A DNA stretch of 36,053 nt from a virus, in IMG/VR virus record IMGVR_UViG_3300050821_006356, positions 1 through 36,053 of that record; one strand, 5' to 3'. Below the pieces are notes generated by a model that saw only the letters and a program-made list of their open reading frames with translations, made no database searches and was not told the origin of the DNA. Position numbers and translations under genes: made by a program. Below are positions 19,159-27,349 of the stretch, piece by piece; the first letter of the stretch is position 1, and every line of letters starts with the position of its first letter.

Positions 19159-19428
19159 ATGGCAAAAGACACCAAGGACACCACCACCACCGGCAACGGT
19201 GACCCCGAGGCCCCGGCCAACCCCGTCGCGACGACGCTGGAGGAGGCCAACGACGCCGGTTACCTGGGCCAGCCGCCCGACTCTCGGCCCAATGACGAGT
19301 ACACCGTCGAGGGGGTCATCGCGGCCGCCGAGGCGCACGCCAAGGAGGTGCCCCAGTCCGTCGAGGATGAGGGCTCGGGCACGCCCGCGTCGAGCAGCAA
19401 GTCGACGTCGAGTAAATCGTCGTCATGA
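19159..19428 (+). CDS. Small low-complexity head-region protein
   Basis: An 89-residue protein after the capsid gene. The start is rich in Thr and Lys (AKDTKDTTTTGNGDPEAPAN), the centre has a short helix (VEGVIAAAEAHAKEVPQ), and the end is a serine/lysine tail (SSSKSTSSKSSS). Proteins of this sort after the capsid gene are often head-tail joining or decoration proteins, or structural spacers, but no family can be named. The ATG at 19159 follows AGGAGA. Its stop overlaps the next start. Confidence 0.65.
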   Translation: MAKDTKDTTTTGNGDPEAPANPVATTLEEANDAGYLGQPPDSRPNDEYTVEGVIAAAEAHAKEVPQSVEDEGSGTPASSSKSTSSKSSS

Positions 19429-19811
19429 CCGATTGGCTGGCAGACGCCACCGCTCTCGGAGTGTGGCCGCAGGCCGTTGGCGGCTACAGCTCTGACGGCG
19501 ACGCCTACACGGTGGCGGGCGTCGCGCGGCCCGCACCGACCGGCAAGCCCGTGCTTACCGCGCTCAGCCCGACCGAGTTTGTGATCGGGTCGCCGAGCGT
19601 GACGCTGCACTGTACGGGTTCTGGCTTCACCCGCGATTGCTTTATCGCCTTCGCGGGGCAGGCCGAGCGCACGGACTTTCACAACGACAAGGACGTGTCG
19701 ACGGTGATTGATTCGTCGGTGTGGACGGGCCCGGACACGGTCAACGTGTCGGTGGTCAGCCAGTCGCGTGGCGGCTCACAACCGCAGGAATTCTCAATCG
19801 TCGCCTCGTGA
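19425..19811 (+). CDS. Ig-like (IPT/TIG-type) domain protein, possible head decoration
   Basis: A 128-residue protein. After a short start, residues about 40-128 form one Ig-like fold of the IPT/TIG kind: PVLTALSPTEFVIGSPSVTL with TLHCTGSGFTRDCFIAFAG, the S-P-x-x-x-x-x-G-x-x-x-x-x-L-x-x-x-G-x-x-F mark. Such domains are common on phage capsids and tails as weak carbohydrate or surface-binding parts. Its place after the capsid gene suggests head decoration. The two cysteines (in TLHC and TRDC) are close enough to pair. Confidence 0.72.
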   Translation: MTDWLADATALGVWPQAVGGYSSDGDAYTVAGVARPAPTGKPVLTALSPTEFVIGSPSVTLHCTGSGFTRDCFIAFAGQAERTDFHNDKDVSTVIDSSVWTGPDTVNVSVVSQSRGGSQPQEFSIVAS

Positions 19812-19821
19812 CGTTCTACCA

Positions 19822-20070
19822 GTGACCCTCGACACCGACGAGGAGGCCCGCGCCGCGGAGTACCGGGCGCAGCAGATCCGGCGAGCGGACTACCAGGCAC
19901 AGCTCTGGAATTCGCTCGCCGGGTCCCAGGCGGCCCGTGACGCGCTCTACGCCGCTTGGCAGCCGCTGATCGACTACCTGGCCGAGCGCGACATGGAGGT
20001 CGACTCCGAGGCGGAGATCGACCCCATCGGGATCTCGGACACGGTCAACGTGGGGAGGACCACCGAGTGA
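19822..20070 (+). CDS. Small head-to-tail region protein
   Basis: An 82-residue protein from a GTG at 19822. It is helical (EEARAAEYRAQQIRRADYQA and RDALYAAWQPLIDYLAERDM) with an acidic end. I recognise no family, though its position between decoration and connector genes suggests a virion role. The frame stays open upstream in the Ig-like gene but lacks a start there. GTGA overlap with the next gene supports the 3' end. Confidence 0.55.
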   Translation: MTLDTDEEARAAEYRAQQIRRADYQAQLWNSLAGSQAARDALYAAWQPLIDYLAERDMEVDSEAEIDPIGISDTVNVGRTTE

Positions 20071-20588
20071 GCATCACCGACGCCACCGCGCCGACCGTCG
20101 CCGACGTCGCCGCCATCATCCGCGCCCGCACCAAGGACAGCTCGGGCAACGAGGTGGGGACGTTCACCGCCGACACGCGGCCCACCGACCTCCAGGCCCA
20201 GGAGGCGATCGACCATCAGGTGATCCTGCTGCACACCCGCGTCGGCAACATCGGGCCCGACTGCGCCGACGTCGCCCGGCTGTGCGCCGCCTACGGCGCC
20301 GCGGCCGAGATCGAGCTTTCCTACTTCCCCGAGCAGGCCCGCACCGACCGCTCGCCGTACACCAACCTGGTGGCGCGGTATGACGAATACGCCACCGGCC
20401 TGGTGAGCTGCGTCGAGGGCAACCTGCCGTCGGAGCCCGACGACGAGGGCGACATCGTCAGCGGCGTGCGCTTTGGCACGCTGGACGCCGTCTCGGGCAC
20501 CGTCGCGGGCTACTACACCGGCCGGTTCTGGCCGCCGCTCGGACCTCCCCCACCGGCCCCGGCGCCCACCGACGACAATGTCGACTAG
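20067..20588 (+). CDS. Head-tail connector (adaptor) protein
   Basis: A 173-residue protein. The first 115 residues are helical with the look of gp6/gp15-type adaptors: TVADVAAIIRARTKD, then EAIDHQVILLHTRVG and DVARLCAAYGAAAEIELSYF, with YTNLVARYDEYATGLVSCVE last. These proteins form a ring below the portal. The C-terminal 40 residues are Pro-rich and flexible. Placement between capsid and tail-completion genes fits. The assignment rests on fold pattern and order, not on a strong motif. Confidence 0.7.
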   Translation: MSITDATAPTVADVAAIIRARTKDSSGNEVGTFTADTRPTDLQAQEAIDHQVILLHTRVGNIGPDCADVARLCAAYGAAAEIELSYFPEQARTDRSPYTNLVARYDEYATGLVSCVEGNLPSEPDDEGDIVSGVRFGTLDAVSGTVAGYYTGRFWPPLGPPPPAPAPTDDNVD

Positions 20589-21036
20589 CGGGCCCCACGT
20601 CAGCATCGAGGCGCCCGACGCCGAGGCACTGGCGCAACGGCTGCAACGGTTCGCCGCGTCGGTGTCTGACGCCCGCCCGGCTTTCGAGGCGATGCTCCCC
20701 TATCTCAACCGGGGCGAGGAGCAGGCCTGGAGCACGTCGGGCGCCGCCCTGGGCACGCACTGGCCCCCGGCGGCCGACCCCGAGCGCAAGGTCGATCCGC
20801 GCATGCTGGTGGCCACCGGCGCGCTGCGCGCCTCGCTGGCCGGGCAGACGGGCGAGTCTGAGCGCGTCGCCACGAGCACCGAGTTGCGTTTCGGCACTCG
20901 CGTGCCCTATGCCCGCTTTCACGAGGACGGCACCAGCCGCATGCCCGCCCGGCCGTTCCTGGGCGTGCCCGACTCGATGTCGCGCGAGCTGGTGGCGATC
21001 ATGGACCGCTACACCGTCGGGCAGGCCGGGCCGTGA
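20578..21036 (+). CDS. Phage virion morphogenesis / tail completion protein
   Basis: A 152-residue protein with the mark RFGTRVPYARFHEDGTSRMP then ARPFLGVPDS. This is the conserved end of the phage virion morphogenesis family (P2 gpS / Mu gpG type, PF05069), where Y-A-x-x-H-x-x-G and R-P-F-L-G are shared. These proteins join tail to head or finish the tail. The ATG at 20578 overlaps the previous gene by eleven bases. Confidence 0.82.
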   Translation: MSTSGPHVSIEAPDAEALAQRLQRFAASVSDARPAFEAMLPYLNRGEEQAWSTSGAALGTHWPPAADPERKVDPRMLVATGALRASLAGQTGESERVATSTELRFGTRVPYARFHEDGTSRMPARPFLGVPDSMSRELVAIMDRYTVGQAGP

Positions 21037-21686
21037 GTGCCACCGCGCAACGCGCCGAGGTCGGGCCGATGGTCACCGGCGGCGACGTCGAGGCCGCGGT
21101 CATGGTCACCCTGCGCGACTGGCTGCCCGCCTACCTGGGCGAGGGTGAGCGCCTGCACGGCCTGCCGCCTGGTGACACCCCGGCGCCCCGGGGATGGGCG
21201 ATCACCGGGCGCGACCTACAAAAGCTCAACACCGACCAGCTCCCCTGCGTCGTGGTCATGGCCGCGGGCATCACCTCGCCGCCGATCAAGGAGGGCGCGC
21301 CGGGGCGCTATACGGCGATCTGGGGCGTCGATATCGGGACCGTGTTCTCGGCCGCCTGGGGCCGCTCGTCGCGGCGGCACTGTCAGCTCTACGCCCGCGC
21401 CATCCAATTGTGCCTGGAGCAGCGCACGCTGGACCTGCCGGGCGCCGTGGTCAATTGGCGCGGCGAGGTGTACGACGAGCTGGATTTCGAGTCGAGCCGG
21501 TCCTACTCGGCCAGCGTCGTGAGTTTCAACGTCGAGGCGCGCGAGGTGGCATGGGCTGCTGGTGGCCCGCCGCCCGACGCGCCACCGCCCACCGACCCCA
21601 CGGTGCCGTTTGACCCGTGGGTGTCGGTGGTCGAGACCGACGTCACCGTCGAGAACACCCTCGTCGACCAGCCACTACCCGACTAA
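21033..21686 (+). CDS. Probable tail terminator / neck protein
   Basis: A 217-residue protein just before the tail sheath, where contractile-tailed phages place the tail terminator. It has an alpha-beta pattern (AAVMVTLRDWLPAYLGEGER, LPCVVVMAAGITSPPIKEGA, TAIWGVDIGTVFSAAWGRSS), similar to terminators that cap the tail tube. No strong family motif is seen, so the call depends on order and fold pattern. The end is a proline-rich tail and a beta strand. GTG start overlaps the previous stop. Confidence 0.62.
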   Translation: MSATAQRAEVGPMVTGGDVEAAVMVTLRDWLPAYLGEGERLHGLPPGDTPAPRGWAITGRDLQKLNTDQLPCVVVMAAGITSPPIKEGAPGRYTAIWGVDIGTVFSAAWGRSSRRHCQLYARAIQLCLEQRTLDLPGAVVNWRGEVYDELDFESSRSYSASVVSFNVEAREVAWAAGGPPPDAPPPTDPTVPFDPWVSVVETDVTVENTLVDQPLPD

Positions 21687-21699
21687 CCGGGAGGACATG

Positions 21700-23244
21700 A
21701 TGAGCAGACCTGGCGTCGAGGTTTCCTCGGCGGCGTCGGCCCCACCCGTGGGCGTCCCCACCGACACAAGCGTGGCGTTTGTGATCGGCGAGGCCCAGAT
21801 GGGGCCGACTGACGCGCCGACGCGCCTCACCTCACTGGACGACTTCACCACCACCTACGGCGCGCGCATCACCGGCGTGGAGTCATACGACGCGCTGGAC
21901 ACCTATTTCCACGAGGGCGGGGCGACGGCCTATTTCCTGCGCCTCGCCGACGGTGCCTTGCCCGCCTCGGGCGACGCCGCCGCCATCGTGGCGGGGAACA
22001 CCCTTGGCGCGGCCAGCGCGGGCGCCTGGGGTAACGGCCTCAAGCTCGACGTGGTCCCCACGCCGGGCGGGAGCACGCAGAGCAACGGCAAATCCAGCAA
22101 GGCCAAGTCGGGCAACGGCAACGGCAACGGCGCGCCGACGCGCTCGGCGCTGCTGACCTTCCCCGACGACCAGGCGGGCGCGGCGACGTTCATGGCCACG
22201 GTGTCACTCGGCGGCAAGGCGGTGCAGACCTCACAGCCGATGGTGACGCGGCGCGACCTGTCGCAATTTCTCGACAGCGCCTCCTATCTGACGATCCAGG
22301 GCCCCGACAACGACGACCCGATCGCCGCCGGGTCGGTCACCCTGGCGGGCGGCGATGACGGGACGGTGCCGGTCACCGACGCCAGCGCGCTCGCCGCCGC
22401 CCTGGCGGTGCTCAACCCCGAGCTGGGCCCCGGCCAGGTGTTGGCGCCGGGCCGCTCGACGAGCGACGATCACGCCGCGCTGCTCGCGCACGCGGCCGCC
22501 ACCAACCGCTATGCGATCCTCGACGGCGGGGCGCACGACGACGCGCTCGCCATGGCCTCGGCGGCGGCGCTGCTGCGCGGGGCCGCAGAGGACCGCTACG
22601 GCATGCTGTGGGCCCCGTGGGCGGTCATTCCGGGCCTCGCCCCTGGAACCAGTCGCACGGTGCCCTGGAGCCCCGTACAGGCCGCCCTGTGCGCTCGCAA
22701 CGACCTGGCCGGTAACCCCAACCAGGCGGCCGCGGGCTCGTGGGGGCAAACGCAATGGGTCACCGACCTGGCCCAGCGCTTCACCCCCGACGAGTGCGAG
22801 ACGCTGCTCTACGCCGGGGTGGACACCGCGCGGTCGGTGTACGGCACGATCGAGGCCTACGCCTTCCGGTCGCTGTCGGATCCGTCCGGGCCCAATCAGG
22901 AATGGGTCCAGGCCAATTTCGGGCGGCTGGCCATGGCCATCGTGGCCGAGGGCGAGGCCACGGGAGAGGACTTCGTTTTCTCCCAGATCGACGGCCGCGG
23001 CCTGGACATCGCCGCGTTCGGCGGCGCCCTGGCCGGGGACCTCATCTCGTTCTACAACGCCGGGGCGCTCTACGGCGAGGACCCCACCGAGGCCTTTGTG
23101 GTCAACGTCGGGCCCGCTGTGAACACCCTGCCCAAGCTCGCCGACGGGGTCTTGTCGGCGGTCGTCTCGGTGCGCATGTCGCCGCACGCCGAGCTGGTGC
23201 AAATCCAGATCGTCAAGCAGCCGATCACCGTGTCACTGGTCTAG
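21700..23244 (+). CDS. Contractile tail sheath protein
   Basis: A 514-residue tail sheath protein. The start (RPGVEVSSAASAPPVGVPTD then TSVAFVIGEAQMGPTDAP) is the usual P-G-V-x-V-x-E opening, and FTTTYGARITGVESYDALDT with FHEGGATAYFLRLA matches sheath domain I. The end, with VVSVRMSPHAELVQIQIVKQ, gives the strand that joins neighbouring subunits. Between about 120 and 160 is a Ser/Lys/Asn/Gly linker (GKSSKAKSGNGNGNGA). ATG codons lie at 21697 and 21700; GGGAGG is better spaced for 21700. Sheath subunits contract to drive the tube into the cell. Confidence 0.94.
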   Translation: MSRPGVEVSSAASAPPVGVPTDTSVAFVIGEAQMGPTDAPTRLTSLDDFTTTYGARITGVESYDALDTYFHEGGATAYFLRLADGALPASGDAAAIVAGNTLGAASAGAWGNGLKLDVVPTPGGSTQSNGKSSKAKSGNGNGNGAPTRSALLTFPDDQAGAATFMATVSLGGKAVQTSQPMVTRRDLSQFLDSASYLTIQGPDNDDPIAAGSVTLAGGDDGTVPVTDASALAAALAVLNPELGPGQVLAPGRSTSDDHAALLAHAAATNRYAILDGGAHDDALAMASAAALLRGAAEDRYGMLWAPWAVIPGLAPGTSRTVPWSPVQAALCARNDLAGNPNQAAAGSWGQTQWVTDLAQRFTPDECETLLYAGVDTARSVYGTIEAYAFRSLSDPSGPNQEWVQANFGRLAMAIVAEGEATGEDFVFSQIDGRGLDIAAFGGALAGDLISFYNAGALYGEDPTEAFVVNVGPAVNTLPKLADGVLSAVVSVRMSPHAELVQIQIVKQPITVSLV

Positions 23245-23256
23245 GAGGTGTGAGCA

Positions 23257-23667
23257 ATGCGTGAGGACCAATTCAACGTGACGGTGTCAATCGACGGCAT
23301 CGGCAACCTGGGGACGTTCGACAAGTTCACCGGGGGGTCGATCGACTCCGACGAGCAGAAATACAGCCCCGGCGGGATGGCCCCGCCGATCTCGCTGGGC
23401 GGCGCGGTGACCATGTCCAACGTGATCGTGTCGCGCCTGGTCGACCTGGTGCGCGACTGGGACATGATGCACAAGCTGCTGTCGCTGGTGGGGGTCGCCA
23501 CCATCACCGCCGCCAAGCAGCCGCTGGATATCAACAAGGTCCCCTACGGCCGCCCGCTGGTGTACCAGGGCACGATCAAGCAGGTGACGGTGCCCGATCA
23601 CGACTCGACGTCGTCTAACCCGGCCGTCTTCGATATCGAATTCGTGCCGACCGGGACGGTGGGCTGA
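23257..23667 (+). CDS. Tail tube protein
   Basis: A 136-residue protein directly after the sheath, the normal place and size for the tail tube. NVTVSIDGIGNLGTFDKFTG opens it, followed by a loop and APPISLGGAVTMSNVIVSR, the usual T4 gp19-like tube pattern. It ends in a strand (PAVFDIEFVPTG). Rings of six make the inner tube that carries DNA. RBS GGAGG precedes the ATG. Its last base is shared with the next start (TGATG). Confidence 0.92.
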   Translation: MREDQFNVTVSIDGIGNLGTFDKFTGGSIDSDEQKYSPGGMAPPISLGGAVTMSNVIVSRLVDLVRDWDMMHKLLSLVGVATITAAKQPLDINKVPYGRPLVYQGTIKQVTVPDHDSTSSNPAVFDIEFVPTGTVG

Positions 23668-24257
23668 TGGGGATCCGCGACGCCGTGGCGGCAGCCAGCG
23701 GTGACACCGTCGCCTTCGACGCCATCGACGGCCAAGAGGAGGACACGAGCCCGGCGCAATCCGCACCGGCGCCGGGCTCTGTTCTGGGTGAGCTGCGGGC
23801 CCGCGCCGCGCAGCTCGCCGCCCAGCAGACGGTCGATCTGGAGGTGCCCGGTTACTCCGGGGTCCTGGTGGCGCGCTACGGCGCGGTGTCGATCAGCCGT
23901 ATCTACGCGCAGAACCCCGAGCAGCTCATCCCCAAATGGACGGTGGCGGCCGACACCCTCGGCCGTGCCCTGGTCGGGCTCTACGGCCGCAACGCCGACG
24001 GCTACCCCGAGCCGCTCCAGCTCGACGTGCCGACCCGCTTTGACGACGAGCTGGTCGCGCTGCTGGACCTGCACCCCACCGAGCGCAGCGTGCGCGCCGT
24101 CCTGGTGGCGCTGTGCGGCGGCGGCGAGCTGGGCGAGTCGCGGCTCTGGGCGCATTACATGCAGTACCAGGGCTGGCTGATGGCCGGGGGCGAGGGCGAG
24201 GAGGCCCCGGCGCTGGAGGTCGTCGAGGCCGTCGTGGGGGAATTCCGGGGCCGCTGA
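23667..24257 (+). CDS. Tail assembly chaperone (G product)
   Basis: A 196-residue protein between tail tube and tape measure, where the tail assembly chaperone G is found. It is helical, with a conserved-looking core (VLVARYGAVSISRIYAQNPE and RFDDELVALLDLHPTERSVR). Chaperones of this type coat the tape measure during tail building and are not in the virion. Near its end the run GGGGGAA (24236-24242) allows a -1 shift into a downstream frame that lacks its own start, giving the longer GT form. Confidence 0.85.
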   Translation: MGIRDAVAAASGDTVAFDAIDGQEEDTSPAQSAPAPGSVLGELRARAAQLAAQQTVDLEVPGYSGVLVARYGAVSISRIYAQNPEQLIPKWTVAADTLGRALVGLYGRNADGYPEPLQLDVPTRFDDELVALLDLHPTERSVRAVLVALCGGGELGESRLWAHYMQYQGWLMAGGEGEEAPALEVVEAVVGEFRGR

Positions 24258-24445
24258 TCGAGGCGTGCGCCGTCGCCGCGCTGTGCGGCGTGCCGGTGGC
24301 GCGGATCGTCGAGGGCGATCCGATCGAGCGCGCCGTCTGGATCAGGGTCACCACCCGCGCCGCCGAGCTGCGCGTGCAGATGATGCGAGCCCAGGCCTCA
24401 CATACCGCCGAGCAGGTGTCACTGCTCTTTAGACGCCATGGCTGA
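24239..24445 (+). CDS. T extension made by -1 frameshift (GT fusion)
   Basis: This frame is open up to and across the end of G but has no good start of its own. A -1 shift at GTG-GGG-GAA (24234-24242) would join G to about 68 more residues: IPGPLIEACAVAALCGVPVA, then a helix (AVWIRVTTRAAELRVQMMRA) and end SLLFRRHG. Its stop is inside the tape measure start, as for GT products of other tailed phages. The shift site lets P-site tRNA re-pair with GGG; the A-site match is weaker. The downstream frame uses normal codons. Confidence 0.75.
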   Translation, partial: GIPGPLIEACAVAALCGVPVARIVEGDPIERAVWIRVTTRAAELRVQMMRAQASHTAEQVSLLFRRHG

Positions 24446-26036
24446 GGGCAATCTCGACATCATCATCCGCGTGCAGGGCGGGCAGGCCTCGGCGGTCGAG
24501 ATCCGCGAGGTCGGCAAGGCCACCGCCCAGGTCGGCACCAACGCGCAGGAGTCGGCGAAAAAGACCTCCGGGCTGCGCTCGGCCATGACCGGCCTCGCCA
24601 CCGGGTTCGCCGTTTACAAGGGGTACCAGTTCATAAAGTCGGCGGTCAACGAAACGGTGAGCCTGGCCAAGGCCACCGCCTCGCTGCAACGCATCACCGG
24701 CATGGACACCAGCACCGCCTCGGGCTGGGTCGGCGTCGCCAAGGAGCGCGGCATCCAGTCCAAGCAGCTCAACCAGGGATTCATCACCCTGGCCAAAAAC
24801 ATCGAGTCAGCCGCGGGCGGCTCTAAGACCTCGGCCAAGGCCTTCGCCCAGCTCGGCCTCGACGCCGCCAACCTCAAGGTGCAGGACTCGAAAACCCAGC
24901 TCGGGATGCTGGCGGATTCGTTCAAGGCGCTACCGGCGGGCGTGGATAAGGCGTCACTGGCGCAAAAGCTGTTTGGGCGCCAGGCGCAGACGCTGCTGCC
25001 GCTGCTCAACATGGGGGCCAAGGGGCTCAACGAGCAGGTGGGAGCCGAGGCCAAGCACATCGGCATGACCGGCAAGGCGGCCAAGCAGTCGATGGAGCTG
25101 GCCCGCCAGCAGCGCGAGCTGAACGCCACCATGCTCGGGCTCAAGGTGTCGATCGCCACCGCGCTGCTGCCGATCATGACGGCGCTGGCGAAGGCGTTCC
25201 TACCGATCATCCAGGCGTTCACCAAGCTGATGACGCAGTCGCCGATCTTCCGGTTTGCGGTCATCACCTTGACGGCGGCCATCCTCGCCTATGTCGGCGC
25301 GGTCAACCTGGCCAAGCTCGCCGATATCGAATTCATCGCCACCGCCGCGCCGTGGCTGGCGCTGGCGGTCGCCATCGGCGCCGCGCTGGTGCTGCTCTAC
25401 AAGCACAGCGCGGCGTTTCGCGACGTGCTCAATGCGGTGAAAAACGCCGGGATCGCGGCCATGAACTGGATCAAGAACGCGGCTATTGACGTGTTCCATT
25501 GGGTGTCAAAGAACTGGCCGACGCTGCTGGCGATCCTCACCGGGCCGATCGGCCTGGCGGCCAAGGCGATCATTGACAATTGGGGCTCGATCAAGGGCGC
25601 CGCCCGCTCGGCCTGGGACGTTCTCAAGAGCGTGGGCAATTGGATCGGCGGCGCGTTCACCGACGCCTGGAACGGCTGCGCCGACGCCGTCCGCTCGGTG
25701 GCCCACGCCATCGGCAGCGTCGTCTCGACCGCGGGCAAGATCGCCTCGCTGCCCGGTAAGGCGCTCAGCTTCCTGGGCAGCGTGGGCAGCTCGGCGCTCA
25801 GTGTCATACCGCACGCCATGGGCGGCACCGTCTCGGCCGGGGGCGAGCTGGCCCTCGTCGGCGAGCGCGGCCCCGAGATCGTGGCCCTGCCCGGCGGCTC
25901 GACGGTGATCCCCAATCATCGCCTGGGCGCGGCCGGTGGCGGCGCCGTGCACGTCACCGTTCCGGTGTACCTCGACCGGCGCCAGGTCGGCCTGGCCATG
26001 GGTGACTACGTCGCTGACAAGCAGGCGGCGCGGTGA
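24438..26036 (+). CDS. Tail tape measure protein
   Basis: A 532-residue tape measure, short for this class. At the roughly 1.5 angstrom per residue rule it predicts a tail near 80 nm. It starts with DIIIRVQGGQASAVEIREVG, has a long helical body, two hydrophobic segments (about 270-295, RFAVITLTAAILAYVGAVNL, and about 305-325, LALAVAIGAALVLLYKH), and ends in a Gly-rich domain (GGTVSAGGELALVGERGPEI then VTVPVYLDRRQVGLAMGDYV). That end pattern is typical of tape measures. The start overlaps the T extension. Confidence 0.92.
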   Translation: MAEGNLDIIIRVQGGQASAVEIREVGKATAQVGTNAQESAKKTSGLRSAMTGLATGFAVYKGYQFIKSAVNETVSLAKATASLQRITGMDTSTASGWVGVAKERGIQSKQLNQGFITLAKNIESAAGGSKTSAKAFAQLGLDAANLKVQDSKTQLGMLADSFKALPAGVDKASLAQKLFGRQAQTLLPLLNMGAKGLNEQVGAEAKHIGMTGKAAKQSMELARQQRELNATMLGLKVSIATALLPIMTALAKAFLPIIQAFTKLMTQSPIFRFAVITLTAAILAYVGAVNLAKLADIEFIATAAPWLALAVAIGAALVLLYKHSAAFRDVLNAVKNAGIAAMNWIKNAAIDVFHWVSKNWPTLLAILTGPIGLAAKAIIDNWGSIKGAARSAWDVLKSVGNWIGGAFTDAWNGCADAVRSVAHAIGSVVSTAGKIASLPGKALSFLGSVGSSALSVIPHAMGGTVSAGGELALVGERGPEIVALPGGSTVIPNHRLGAAGGGAVHVTVPVYLDRRQVGLAMGDYVADKQAAR

Positions 26037-26842
26037 TGGTGACCAAGGCCAAGCCCAAGCCCAAGCCTCACGCCAAGGCCAAGCCCAAGCCCAAGCCGCT
26101 GACCGCCGAGCAGAAGGCGATCCGCGAGCTGTACCCGCACGAGCGCTCGGCCTACAAGGCCATCCCGCCCGACAAGCGCGGGCCCGGCAAGCTCGCGCCT
26201 GGGCACTCGGTGATCCTGCAAGCGTGGGGGGTGTCGCTTCAGGTGACCGCCCAGCTCGGGGTCAACGGCGCGCACCTCACCGGCGGCTACGGCAATTGGA
26301 CGCAGGTCCTGGTGCCGCGCGCCGACCCGCTCACGCAATGGTCGGGGCGCAACCTCTACACCATGGACCTCGACCTGGTGCTCGACGGCTACCGCCAGGG
26401 CCGCTCGGTCGAGCCGCAGATCAAGGCGCTGGAGGCGCTGGCCACCCGCGACCCGGCGATGTTGACACCGCCCGCGCTGCGCATCTATGGCGCCGTGCCC
26501 CACCCAGGGCTCAAGTGGGTGATTGCCGGGATCGACTACACCAACACCCCGGCGACGCTGCGCAAGTACCCCAGCGGCGAGCGGCTGCGCGAGTCGGTGA
26601 CGGTGCACCTGATGGAGTACCGCGAGGAGACGACGCTGGTCAGTCTGCCGCGCGCCGCGGCCACCCCGGCACCGCCGACCAAGTACAAGATCAAGCGCGG
26701 CGATGACCTGAAAAAGATTGCCGCCCGGCGCCTGGGCAAGTCCAGCCGCTGGCCGGACATCGTCAAGCTCAACAAGGGCCTGCGCGGCCCCAAGCTCGCG
26801 GCCAGCATGGTCGGTAAGACGATCAAGGTTCCGGCGAAGTAG
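26033..26842 (+). CDS. LysM-domain baseplate protein (gp53/X-like)
   Basis: A 269-residue protein after the tape measure. Residues 1-25 are a Lys/Pro repeat (KPKPKPHAKAKPKPKP). The middle is strand-rich (LTGGYGNWTQVLVPRADPLT), and the last 50 residues are a LysM domain: YKIKRGDDLKKIAARRLGKS then WPDIVKLNKGL and VGKTIKVP. In contractile tails, a LysM protein here links tube, tape measure and hub, as in T4 gp53 or the small LysM protein of related contractile systems. GTG (26033) and ATG (26036) starts are both possible. Confidence 0.85.
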   Translation: MMVTKAKPKPKPHAKAKPKPKPLTAEQKAIRELYPHERSAYKAIPPDKRGPGKLAPGHSVILQAWGVSLQVTAQLGVNGAHLTGGYGNWTQVLVPRADPLTQWSGRNLYTMDLDLVLDGYRQGRSVEPQIKALEALATRDPAMLTPPALRIYGAVPHPGLKWVIAGIDYTNTPATLRKYPSGERLRESVTVHLMEYREETTLVSLPRAAATPAPPTKYKIKRGDDLKKIAARRLGKSSRWPDIVKLNKGLRGPKLAASMVGKTIKVPAK

Positions 26843-27349
26843 ATGGCCACCAAGGGCCAGACCGTCACCGTCAAGGTCCGGTCGCGCCACCTGCCCGCGG
26901 CGCTGGCCACGGCGCGCCCGCCCGCGGCCGACCTCGACGTCGCGAACCTCACCCTTCAGGGCAAGGGGGTGTCGGCCAAGCTCAAGCAGGCGATCACCGA
27001 CGGGTCGATCGAGCAGACGATCCAGGGCGCCTCGACGCTGACCCTCACCGTCGCCGACTGGGCCGGGGGCCTGCTGCGCTCGGCGCTGCTGGCGGGCGGC
27101 GTGACCCTCACCTTTGACGGCTTGAGCTTCACCATGGTCAAGATCTCCAAGAGCGACACGGCGCTGACTCTCACCTTTGAGGAGACGGCGGCCAACCTGC
27201 TGCGCCAGTACAGCTCGCCGAAAAAGGCCGACCGCGCCACCACCACCCGCGCCCAATTCGTGCGCTCGCTGGTACAGGAGGTGACGCAGGCGCGGATCCC
27301 CTTCCGCTGCCCGGAGGTCAATAAGCGCCAGGCGGTGGCCACCAAATGA
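26843..27349 (+). CDS. Baseplate hub protein, N-terminal part
   Basis: A 168-residue protein with a hub-type N-terminal domain. VKLKQ-like helix and strand patterns (VANLTLQGKGVSAKLKQAIT then STLTLTVADWAGGLLRSALL) and LTFDGLSFTMVKISKSDTAL resemble the first part of P2 gpD or T4 gp27-type hub proteins. Those proteins are usually over 300 residues. Here the rest appears at the middle of the next gene, so the hub seems split, with a lytic domain between. It starts directly after the stop of the LysM gene and overlaps the next gene by four bases. Confidence 0.75.
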   Translation: MATKGQTVTVKVRSRHLPAALATARPPAADLDVANLTLQGKGVSAKLKQAITDGSIEQTIQGASTLTLTVADWAGGLLRSALLAGGVTLTFDGLSFTMVKISKSDTALTLTFEETAANLLRQYSSPKKADRATTTRAQFVRSLVQEVTQARIPFRCPEVNKRQAVATK

